Shown here: positions 1-12,100 of the stretch, in pieces
How positions within the stretch are numbered: the first letter of the stretch is position 1
Layout of the letters: each line of letters starts with the position of its first letter
Source: Eublepharis macularius
Taxonomy: Eukaryota > Chordata > Lepidosauria > Squamata > Eublepharidae
Direction of reading: 5' to 3'
Assembly: GCF_028583425.1 (NCBI RefSeq)
Contig: NC_072794.1
Coordinates: 24,549,232 to 24,613,231, forward strand
Length of the DNA: 64,000 nt
Notes under the pieces: generated by a model
Seen by the model: the letters and a program-made list of their open reading frames with translations, nothing else
What the model was told of the DNA's origin: nothing
Databases searched by the model: none
Program-made: the position numbers and the translations under genes

Positions 1-117
1 GGCGTTTCACTTGTACCACTTCAACATCTTCTTCTGGACTGCTAGGAGATCCAGTAGAACGGCCACTAGTTCCACCAGTGCTTAATCGTGGCTGAGCTGT
101 GCCTTGGGGAGGCAAAT
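1..117 (-). CDS. RGSL1: RGSL1 exon, continues past the left edge
   Basis: The acceptor TTCTCTTTTCAG (118-120 is its CAG) opens a frame with a 2-base start, exactly the phase left by the exon at 5136. The peptide LPPQGTAQPRLSTGGTSGR then SPEEDVEVVQVKR is serine/glycine-rich and then acidic. The other two frames hit stops. The donor is not visible, because the exon runs off the window. An exon in the 5-kb intron before it could have been missed. Confidence 0.6.
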
Positions 118-3100
118 CTGAAAAGAGAAAGCAGTGTTGAGCTTTCTGTGTTTCTTCTCATTAGAGGATGGAAGATACCTTGGAAGAGTCACTCGTGCTG
201 CAAACTCCGGAGGCAGGGCCATGCAATATAGATATTGTTTGCCCATTCTGTGGGGAAGAACCCCCTAACCCTCAGTTTTGGAACATCCCGTAGCTGACAT
301 TCTTAGTGTTTGCAGACAAAACATGCAAACTGAGAAGATTAAAGCGTTTGTTAAGGATGAAAAGAAAATGTGAAATAGAGAACGAGATCATAAAACAGAA
401 AGAAGGTTATCACCAGGCCAAAAGCTATGCTGCATTGATAGCCCTTTGAGCCAAAGTCTGTCTACCTCAGTCTTATCCACAATGAAGTAATTGGGCAGGA
501 ATAAATCCAGCTGGGATGGATACCGTTCATTCACAGATGAAATGAGAGCTTCATTACTATCTAACTGGTTTCTAGAAAGTGGTTTGGGAGGGACAGCTGC
601 TCAACTCTATGGCCCTTTATGCCACAGGACAGGAGACCAGCAGGGGTCTCTTCTCTCCCCCATGTTGTTTAACATCCACCTGAAGACTCTAGGAAAGTCC
701 ATCTGAGGATCTGGAGTGATGACGAGTCATCTGTATGCTGATATCAATAGTTCAGTTTCTCATTTTCAGTTGAGTCAGGGGAGAAGATGGACACTCAATC
801 AGTGTCACGTGGACAAGGACTTGTGCTTTGTTGCTCTGGAGGGCAAGGCTATTGAGCAAAAATGGCCGCGATTGGGTTGCGGCAGCTAAGGTCTAAGAAA
901 ACAGGCAAGGGAGGACCTCTGCGAGGATGTGATTTGGTACACAGGGTCTTGAGTTACAGGAAGGGAGATCTTGGTTGAACATTAGGAGAAACTTGCTGAA
1001 AGGGACAACAGTTCAACTATGGAAAGAACCACCTAGGAGGAAATGGGCTCGTCCTTATTGGAGGTCCCAGCAGAGGCTGGGCAGCCATCCATCAGGAATG
1101 CCTCTACCTTTGGCCAGGGAGGTGATGGTTTTCATGTGGAATTGCGTGAACATGGCTAGTCAGTCAAAAAGAGTGCCCTTGATAAGAATCCTTTTGAGCC
1201 ACCTAGCAGAAATCAAGACCCAAAGATTCACTGCCAAGAATAAGAGGAAAGGAGTGCAAAGCCCAAGAGTTACAGCTGAAACCAGCTGTGGGAGAGTAAA
1301 CTCCCACCGTGCTGGGGGTCTGTAAAATCATGGCTTCATGCTATCCCAAGATGATTGCACTGCCGGGAAGACTTTTGGTACCGGGAAAATTCAGAGATGA
1401 TATTCAGACAGCCAGTGTGGTGTAGTGCTTAAGAGTGCGGGACTCTCATCTGGAGAGCCAGGTTTGATTCCCCACTCCTCCACTTGAAGCCAGCTGGGTG
1501 ACCTTGGGTCAGTCACAGCTTCTAGCTCTCTCAGCCCCACTCACCTCACAGGGTGTTTTGTTATGGGGACAATAATGAAATACTTTGTAAACCGCTCTGA
1601 GAGGGTGTTAAGTCATCCTAAAGGGCAGTATATAAATCGAATGTTATTATTTTTATTATTTATTATATAGTCACAAAACAGAGGGGGCAAGTCCAAAACT
1701 GAGGTAGGGAGAGACTCCTCCCACTGAAAGAGACTGAGAGCCAAACTACAAGTAACACCTGACACAGGTTGGACACTTGTCAGCTTACCTCAAGTTTTGA
1801 TGGGAAATGTAGGCGTTCTGGTCTTGCAGATTGGCTCTCCATTTAATTGAAGTTTACAGAACACCCCCCCCCCCCACACACACACACAGCGGAGGGGAAG
1901 GGAGGCACCCAGCGAGAGCCCGACGCCTGCACTCCCCTCCCGACCGCATGTTCTCCCTCCCATAGACTGCCGCTCTGTAAACTTCAATTAAATGGAGAGC
2001 CAAGCTGCAAGACCAGGACGCCTACATTTCCCATCAAAACTTGAGGGAAGCTGACAAGTGTCCAACCTGTGTCAGGCATCACTTGTAGCTTGGCTCAGAG
2101 TGATCTAATTTTCAAGACCACTGCTTTGAAGCAAACAAGAAGAATAACTCACTCTGGGATACTCTCCTTCAGTAAGGAAGAAAAGAAGAAGTCCTGATTA
2201 GATCATCTCCCACAAATATCTGCTGGTCACAAGGAATGTCCAAAAATGTAATCCATAGCTTTGATTAAACACTATCCTTTGGCACTAGTAGGCATTAGGG
2301 CTGGATAGCCCAAACCCCTCTAAATAGAAATGTCTTGGTGCATTTCAGTTGCAGTGCACCCCAGTAATAATAATACTTAGCACAGAGTGTTTCTAATGTA
2401 TGATCTCAGCTATAGGAAGCTCCTTGAGAAGTTGTATTAATATTCCTTTACCAGATAATTGTTTAAACTAGAGCAGGTATATTACAGGGCAAGGCAGGAT
2501 GATGAAATTTTGATTCCCTTCATGTGTACATTTTCAAGTTTGAATAAACTGCCCAGATGCTATTTATATCCAATCAATATTACTTCTAATTTTTTACCAG
2601 GTAATGTATACGGATCCTTCAAGGAAGAGAAAGAAATAAAAGAAGGATCAATGCTTACACCCCAAAGAGCTTAGAATTTAAAATATGATTATTGGTTTGG
2701 GTAGGGGGGGGCAGGTGGCAGAGAGGAAAGGCATGGATTTGAACAAATGCAGGTGAACATACCTGGATTTCATTTTGGTGGGGATTTTGAGCCAGGGTTG
2801 GAAATAAGTGAGTGCTGGATGACATCACACATATGAGGAAGTTTGAGATAATAGGGCAAAGCTGTCTAATTAAATTTTAGCATTATAATTCACCTTTCCC
2901 ACCATTGACAGCAGCTCAAGGTAGCTGACAAAAACTTAGTGTACACTGAACAACAACCTGATAAAAACTACTTGCAGACCATGACTGGAATAAGCTGGTC
3001 TTAACATCCCTTTTAAATAGGGTAGCTTTACATCAAGAGGAAAGGGCTTGTCTTATACTGCCTCTCTTGTCTAAATTTAACCCCTTGCAGTCCTATCTCG

Positions 3101-6100
3101 ACTTTAGACCAGAAATCTTGCGCAACTTCCTTTTAGAAGACACTCAGAGCTCAGTGACTTATGCTGTGGCCAGATTCTGTTCCTTAGCCATTAGGAAACA
3201 CAGACTCCTTTTAGCTGAAAATGTGGTATAATTGCTTTTGCCATTTTTTCTTAACTCTCTTTTATCTTCATTGTTTTTATTTCATCAATTCTTCCAGCAC
3301 TAATGCTCTGATCTTATTGTTATGCCCTGATGAAATAACTTATTTTTTATCGCAGATTTGTTTTGTTTTACTGGCTTTTGCTGTAATAATAAATGACTGA
3401 CTGACTGCTCCTGAAATGGGCCGATGTGGGCATCCTCCTGACTTCGTTGGAAAGGCCATTCCAGAGGGCTGGAGCCACAGGCAAAAATGGCCAGGGTTGG
3501 GTTGTGGCAGATCTAATAGATCTTAGGTCTAAGAGAACAGACAAGGGAAAACATCTGCCAGGATGAGATTTGGTACACAGGGTCTTGAATTGGACTCAGA
3601 AGCCTAGAGGTAAGTAGCAGAAGAGCCTTCAAATCAGAATATCATGACCTCAGTAGACGAGCAGCTCTACTCTGGATCAGTTGCAGTTTCTGGATAGCTT
3701 CCACGGCAGCGCTCTATAGTCTAGTTTTAAGATTTCAGGAGATTTTTGAGTCACTTAGGATGGTACCATCAAAGGAGCAAAATTCACAGCAAACAGGTGG
3801 CACAAGGGCTGTGGGCAAACTTATAAGACTAATAGCTTGTGCTTCGTTGAATCACTTTGGCTGTTTCCACACACTGTTAAAGAGATGGGCCACTTACTGA
3901 ACACTGGTGGGTTTTTTTCACAAATTCCAGACAACTCCGATTTCGAAGCGGAAGCAGGCAGTTTTGCTTCCGTTTGTTCAGCGTCTTTTAGCAGGCACAG
4001 GAAAGAGAGAGAAATCCTGTTCTCAGAAAAGATGTTGAACAAACAGAAGCCAAGCTGCCAGCTTCCACTTTGAAATGGGAGTCGTCTGGAATTTGGGGGG
4101 GGGGGGAGCCAGCATTCAGCAAGTGGCCTGTCTCTTTAACAGCATGTGGAAACGGCCTTTCTCTCATACTGCTGGCCATAATAAGACTATAGCTCATGCT
4201 TCATTGAATCACTTTCTTTCTCTTTACCTCATACTGCTTCTTATAATAATAATAATATTCAATTTATATACCACACTTCAGGACAGCTTAATGCCCACTC
4301 AGAGCGCTTTAAAAAGTGTGATGTTATTATCCTCACAACAATTAACCTGTGAGGCAGGTGGGGCTGAGAGAAGTTTGGAAAAGCTGAGACTGACCCAAGG
4401 CTTCAGGCGGAGGAGTGGGGAATCAAACCCAGTTCTCCAGATCAGAGTCTTGCCGCTTTAACCACTACACAAAACTTATTTGTTTTAAGCAGACTACTAA
4501 AATATAAAAACGAGACCACATTTATACAGCTGCAAAAGTCAATCACAAGCACATAGCATTTAGCAGCTATAAGAGGGATGTCTCTACCATTATCTTATAA
4601 TAAAAGAGATAATGTCATTTGAATCACTTGTGGTTTTCAGATCTGAATGTACAGTTTCCGTACTGTCAAGACTAATTTATTTCTCAAGGGACAGGCATGT
4701 CTAGCAGTTCCATGCAACCACGGCTGTTTCCACATGACTTACCGGCCTCTGTAGCATTACGCAAAACATACGGAAGATACCGTCTTCTTGCACGAAATCG
4801 CGCCGGGAAGATGCTCTCATCCAGGAGTTTTGTGCGACATCGTGTCTTCCTGGCACAATTTCACACAAGAAGATGCTATCTTCTGCGTGTTTTTCGCAAC
4901 ACTACAGAGGCTGGTAAGTCGTGTGGAAACGGCCCATGTATCACATCAGTTACTCTTCTGCACTTCTCCTCTTGCAGGAAATTAACTAACAGTGCAATCC
5001 TAAACAAAATTGCACCCTTCCAAGTTAATTGAACTTGAGGGGCTTAGAAGAGTGTAACTCTGTTTAGTATTACACTACTAAGCAGCCATCCCAAGAGTCA
5101 TTCTTACAGGTGGGTAAGTCAGATTTAGGACATACTTTCCTTGGTGTTTTTTAGTTCCCGGTGGAGGAATTCTTCAAACGCTTTGCGCTTTGCTAGGTAA
5201 CTCATTGCCTTCCGGAACCTGCATATCGTTCTGACGAGTGAGCCAAATGCATTCCAGGCCCTTTTCTGCAGAAGAGAACATTGTCAGCCTATAGACAACA
5301 CAGAGCAGCTGTACTCTACGCTGGGAAGTGATTGAAAGATGCTGAAGAAACAAATGGTAGCCTTTGGAGGCGTATGCCACCAGACTGTACATGGCAAAGC
5401 AGCGTGGTCACATGTCGGAAAGTTCCTTCATTTTCAAACAATAAAAGGGACACACACTCCCCAGCCAATGAAAAGCGAGCATGTTAGGGAGAAGAGTTTT
5501 AGCTTGCTTACCCAATCATGCAAAACTCCTGGAATGACACGCCTTCCTGGCGCAATTTCCCACGATAACCAGAGTTATGACAGGAAATCGCTCCAGGAAG
5601 GCGTGTCGTTCCAGGAATTTTGCGCAATCGGGTAAGCAGTGTGAAAATGGCCCAGTTTGCTTGCCTGTTCGATCAACTTACTGAATGTTTTTAATATTCT
5701 TGCTAAGCCTCAAGATGGAATACAAAATTTTGAATTAATGCAATAAAAACACTTCTTAACACTGGCCTCCCATTTCCACCCCACTTTTTATGTAACTGGA
5801 ATAGATCCAGCTTTAAACAGAGAGATCTGCTGCCATCCAGTGAGACTGGCTTGTAAATGGAGCCGTTTCTCTGAAAATTTCTCTCTCTGTAATCGGTCAT
5901 TTCACTTCTCACCATCAAGACAATGCTGTTCTTAAAAGTGATACGGCCTCCATCAGCAAGCTGTGCCTTCTGTTTAAACCAAATACTGACTATCGACCAT
6001 AAACAGACAATAGACCTATGGTGCAACGCTAAACAGAGTCACGATTGAAGCCCGTTGACCTCAATGGATACAAAAGGGTGTAACTCTGCTTAGGATTGCA

Positions 6101-9100
6101 CTGCTACTGACTTGATGCAGCTTCCAGTATCCTGTGAGCGTTGATTCACAAGTTACAAAGCTGATGAGGGTTTACCACGTAGGAAAATGACACATGGGAC
6201 AAAGGTTAAATTCCCCCTTTCCTTGTATGCTGTGGTCCCAATCTGAAGCCCATGTGTGTTTAGGGATTGAGTTCCCAGAATGGAACTCTGGGTGTACACC
6301 TGTCCCAAAGTCATTGTGATGGCCACGTGGCCAACATGTGGCCTTTGTAAATTGTCAGTTGGCTCTCAGCCCAATTGAGTCAGCAGATCACACTCCATCA
6401 CTGTCAAACAGAGTAACAGCATGAGGCAGGAGGATATAAAAGCCAGAGCCCCACTTCCCAAACTTTGCTCACTATCTTGTCTCTTATGAAGGAACCCCTC
6501 CGTCCCTTCATGGTATGCGATGTAAACGTAGGCTCGGTCTCAGGATACAGGCCTTGGTACGATTTAAACCTGCCAGAAAAAAAGAGGAGAAAAGAGTAAG
6601 AAGAGGATTTACCACATTTACCATCCTAATAAATACTTTCTGCACTTGGGCAATACAAACTATGCATGAAGAAAAGTTAAATTTATGACCTGTATAAGCT
6701 ATGCAAATGAGTGAATCTGCACGATTCTTCATAATATTTTACTGTTTTACATTATTCTGGTTCATAAATTCATCCTGTAATTTCTTGCATTCCATAGACT
6801 TTTGACCTGGCTGTTTACAAGTTCAACTCCAACCTTAACCCTACCCCAGTGGATCAACCTCATAAATCATTTGGGCATTTAGCCCATGAAAGCTTATAGT
6901 GTGAGGGCATATGCCGGGAGAGAAGTATTTCGGATTCGCCACCTCTAGACGTTGATGCCTTGGGGACTAAATAAATGTTCTATCCCTTCTCTCGTCTCTT
7001 CCCCCTCCCTTGAGAGCATATCTCCATATCACATGGGAGATACTGCATCATCTTTTTACCTTTTCATATAACTGAACTTTTTGAGGTTAAAGTGCCACTT
7101 TATTTCTACTGCAGATTGATGAAACACATTGGAAACCAAGCCTCTGATTTGTTTGTGATTTTGGAGAGCCTAGGGTGGGGGGATGTTTAAGAGAGTAATA
7201 TGGAATAATTATTTCATTTGGACATTTTTTCTATAGAAGACAACTGCAAATGAAGAGCATTGTGTGAGTGCAGTCCTGGATTTGCTGCAACAACTGCATT
7301 TTATCACACAATAGTAGAAGTAAATTTTGATTTAGTATTTTTATTAAAATAATTCTAGAACATAGTGGTTGACTACACTGAATTAAAAAAAAAAAAACCT
7401 TTCCCCCTCTTCTCTTGTTGAAGTTTTAGTTATAGCATCGGGGCATTTCATGATTGGTTTCTGAATGTGTGGGTGTGTTTGATTATAAATATTATACAAC
7501 TGACCACTGAGGAAGGCCTTTGGGCCAAAACACACCTGGGCCGATTCCAGACGGCCCCCCGCCTCGCGAAACGTCGCGCGTCGTCGCGCAGAAAACGCGA
7601 AATATCGCGTTTTCTCGCGCGAGTTTTGCGCGATGTCGCGCAAAACTCGCGCGAGAAAACCCGATATTTTGCGTTTTCTACGCGACGACGCGCGACGACG
7701 CGCGACGTTTCGCGAGGCGGGGGGCCGTCTGGAATCGGCCCTGGTTGGTCTTTCTGTTGTTAATTGTACCGTACCATGGTCTTTTTTTGTGCTGGTCATT
7801 GAACTGTAACATCATCTGAGTATTGAGAATGTTTTAGTAATTTTTAGCCTGCCATTTAGGCCTTACGTTTTAAACTTATTTTTAACCTATATTTTGTGCA
7901 CATTCTCTTTGAGTTTATTTTAGTTTAGGTTGCAACTTGACCCCAGTAGTATCTTCTAGAACACTGCTTTAGAAAGCATCTTTGCAAGAAAAAATTATTT
8001 CACAACATGGCGATGGCCTCCTAAAAATCTGGTCTTTTTCTCCCACAGGTAGCATTTTGTCATGACAAAAAACCCGTAAGCCTATAGCCATTGGGCATAT
8101 CTATTCTACTCACCATCGGCTTTCCAGGCACTTCATCACACAGGTTTGTGCTGTGGCCAACATGGCAAGAGTAATGTTACGGGACTTCTTTATGTCTCGG
8201 ATGATTTTATCCTCGCATTGTAGTAGCCTTTCTGAAGGAAAGAGGACAGAAAGACAGGCATTCTGTGCAATATCTCCTCTCAATCTCTGCTCTTACACCA
8301 GGCAACCTTGATGGCTACAAATGACCATTTACCAAGCAGTAACTAAACAACAGTGTCTGTTACTATCTTGCCAGTGGATATGGAAAATTTTTATCAATCA
8401 ACAGGTGCCCACAGGTAATAAATCAGTTTGCATCCTTCTGAAGCATGTTATTTGGTGAACTATATTAAATTTTTGTCTACAACATCATCATGAAAAAGAT
8501 GATTCTGAAGAGGTCAGATATATTCCTTAGAAAAACCCCTATTGCTCATGTTTTGCTCATCTGCTGAAGTGCATCTATGGGAACAGAACTAAAAAGAATC
8601 TGGAAGATTCCTCCAGAAAAAGCTGCACATGAAATGTGTATGGGTTGTACAATTATTAAAGACTTCTTTCCTTCTGCACCAATTGTCTCTTCATCTTCAC
8701 AGCTCTAAGTAGCCAATCAGATCTGGGTAACGTGGTGATGACTGCAAAAGCAAATATTGGGCTCACATTCGGATGCAAGCACTCTTTACGTTTGGAAACA
8801 CATTCAAAAAAGCATCCAGGCCAGTGTTCTTGGTTTTGCTGCTCTGGAGCACTTTTTAAAAAAATATTTGCTTTTGTTCTGCACATTGTGAAGAATTACG
8901 TTCTACAAATGCAAAAAAGTTAGAAATGTTAGCTCAATACGTTTAAAATACATAATCATTAAAGACACTGCCTCCCCGCTGCAACATACACAAACACCAA
9001 ACTTATGGAATCCAGGTAGCACTTGTACAGCACATGGAGAAAGGCAGTAGAACTAGAGCCAGTTTGGTGTAGTGGTTAAGAGCACGGGAATCTAATCTGG

Positions 9101-12100
9101 AGAGCGGGGTTTGATTCCCCACTCCTCCACTTGAAGCCAGCTGGGTGACCTTGGGCTAGTCACAGTTCTCTGGAGCTCTCTCAGCCCCACCCACCTCACA
9201 GGGTGATTGTTGTGGGGTGATAACATACTTTGTAAACAACTCTGAGTGGGCATTAAGTTGTCCTGAAGGGCGGTATATTATTATTATTATATAAGCTAAC
9301 TTGCTCATTCCAGACTCTTCAGTCAGCCTAGAACATGAATGAGGATGGTAAATTTGTGACACTATTTGCATCCCTAGTAAAAGTAAACAGACAAACAAGG
9401 GACACAAGAGCAAAGTGAGAACTAGCGTAGGATTCTCCAAGTGGATGCTAATAAAGAAATGTTATTTATATTTATATGAAGAGCATGGTTGCATTCCTCA
9501 AGGAATGGCAACGGTGCTTTTTTTTTTGCATTTGTAGAATATAATTCTTCACAATGTGCAGAATGAAAGCAAATAAAATATATATTTTTTAAAAATTGAG
9601 TACTTTCATCAGTACACTTGAGAACAGTGAAACAAAGAATGTGGGCCCTAGTTGCTAAGGCAAGGGCACTGTATTCCCTCCTTCCATGAATATTTCAGCA
9701 CGTGAAAAATTGATTTTAAAGGATGGCACAGTTGAGAACCATAAAAAATGTCCATGAAATTCCTCTCCTCAGTTCAGCTCCTTCCTTAGTGCAGTTATGA
9801 TCCACCACCATGGTGCCCACTGAAGCATTTCTTAGTGCCTATTTATTCTTCCCCAAAGCCTCTCTCTTCCTCAAAGCAAATAGTCACTCCTGGCTTTGGA
9901 AGAAAGCAGGAGGCATCAAATTTGCACCTGCAGGGAGAGCTCATTCAGAACCACTGGCCTCCATCATCAGATGCTTGGCTTTCACCCTCCCACCATTTTG
10001 TGATAGGTCTCAGCACCCCATGGCAGCCATTTTGTGGTGAGGCCCACTGCCTGCTCTCTAAATTCCAGAAGGGCCCACAGGCTCAATGAGATTGGTGGCA
10101 TGGGGCCTTGTGTAAGGAAATGAAAGTTCTCAAGGAATTAGTTAGGAAAGTTCTCAGCAAAAAATGAGGGGCAGACCATGTAGAGGGCAGGAAGGACTGA
10201 GGTAGCAGCAACCAGAAGATGCTGTCAGCACCTGGGGAAGGTACAGAGGAGCTAAACCTACAAGGTTTGGAAAGATGGAGGGTGAACATAAGCAAAGCAG
10301 ACCTACATGAGGGACACAATGAAAGTAGTTGCAAACCAGAGTCTGAACTGGTCCAGGGAAGACCTGCAATGACAGGTTGGGAATGCAGATGGGAAATGGC
10401 TAGGGAAGCTGACAGGTTGAGAAGGAAGCAGGTAGGCAGGGAGACAGAGGAAGAACAGGCATGCCGATCAGTAGAAAGACTGGGGAGCCATAAAATTAAG
10501 GGCAATTTCTGGCTGCTGCCAGATCCAGGCTCCCAAAGGAGCCAGATATATGCACCCAAAAATAAGCCTCTTTTCAGTAACCCAGGAATAAGCACACATG
10601 CAACTAGGATCCTTCATTTGCATGCACTGAATATGACACTGGTCGTATTTACCAAAGTAGCAACTGGCCCGCATCCCGGAGGATTGATTGGCTGCTGCTA
10701 ATGTACTACCCAATAGGATTTCAGACCTGAGGAGCCTTGCTTTACCTGAAGCTAGCCCAATACATAACAGTCTGCATACCTGGCGGAATACTGTGGTAGA
10801 AGAAATTCCTGACCGTGGCATTGATCAACTCACTCTGAGCTCTGGGGTTAGTCTCCTTAATAATATCTTCCACAGCCATCCAAAAAAGGAGTGGGGTTTC
10901 AGCATTGTGCATCTTGAGAAACTGTCTGAAGTAGTCCATATGAATGGGGTTCTGAAGCACTTCATTCAGCTCTCTAAAGGACCCAAAGGAGAAGCCAGAC
11001 AGCTGAAGGCATCCACTTTCCTGGGCCAAGAATATATATTTTTACACACAGACTTCCCTGTCCTTAAGGCTGAAACTGATGATGGGAAATGAGGACAACT
11101 AACACAAGCTGAATCTGAAGAGCAACCAGTAACTTTTGATAGAAGTGCAATCTATCCTAAAAGTGACCCATCGGATTAGGACTTGTAGAACACGGCACAA
11201 AATTTGAATTCTTCTCTCCTTTCATTTAAAAAAGAAGCTTCCAGGCTTCCTGAGAGCCAATGTGGTACATTTCATAAAGTGTTAGATTCATACCAAGGAG
11301 ACCTGGGCTCAGACTCTCCACTGAGGAGGCCATCACTCTTTCCGTTCCACCAGCCTCACAGGGTAAAAATGGCACAATCGCTACATAAGGCGCCTGAGAT
11401 TTTGAAGGAAGGGCAAAACGGTGTGACAGATTGGGAGGAGCTTCAAATCATTCTGGTGGAGCGCTGAAAAAAAAGCCTTCCATCAGATTTCACTTATACG
11501 TTTCTGAGCATGCTCATTTGCAACAGGGCATGCTCAGTGAGCGCGAGTGAAAAAAATCTGCTCTTTCTGTTGCCCAGAACTGGTATCAGATTTAACTGTC
11601 AAAAGCTACATCTAAATTCAGGGAAAGTCCAAATGCCCTTGGCCATTGAAGTTGTGGCCAGACACTACTAAAGGGGGGGGGGAATGGCTGTCAAAAATTC
11701 CACTGGTAGCCAAAGCTGGCTGGAATGTGTTTTGATGATCAAACTGCTACCACACAGCAGGCAATGCTACCAGGTAAGCTTTTGGGTTGACCTGTTTTTG
11801 GCATTACATTAGCACTACCTGAAAACCAGCTCCAGTTTTCACAAAGCAGGACTTCTATGGCTACTCAACCTTCTTTTGGGGCTCCCAGTGTTGCTTCCTG
11901 ATTCCTACAGCCTCCCTGCTCTAACTTGCCTAGTGCTTCTCTTTCCTATCTCCCACCAGCTACACTATTTCTCCCTAAACATTTCTAAATTTTGCCTTTG
12001 CACAATAGTGAAGCGCTCATTTTGGTAGGCTTGTATAAAAATCAACAGATTAAAACATTCTGGGCATCGAGAGCTGCTTTCCAAGTTGCAGAAAGTGTTT

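Noticed and set aside
233..291. Zinc-ribbon-like peptide IDIVCPFCGEEPPNPQFWN on the plus strand
   Set aside because: It sits next to a dead LINE fragment, has only one CxxC pair and stops at once; probably part of a decayed element.
7383..7819. Overlapping frames of about 100-138 codons on both strands
   Set aside because: They are produced by the CpG-dense palindrome, which reads similarly on both strands.
9057..9130. tRNA gene
   Set aside because: The tRNA-like box belongs to a SINE head that repeats across the window; no intact cloverleaf was found.
10083..10595. 170-codon minus-strand open frame
   Set aside because: Leu/Ser/Pro-rich with no family features, no suitable splice borders seen, and lying in an RGSL1 intron beside a repeat fragment.
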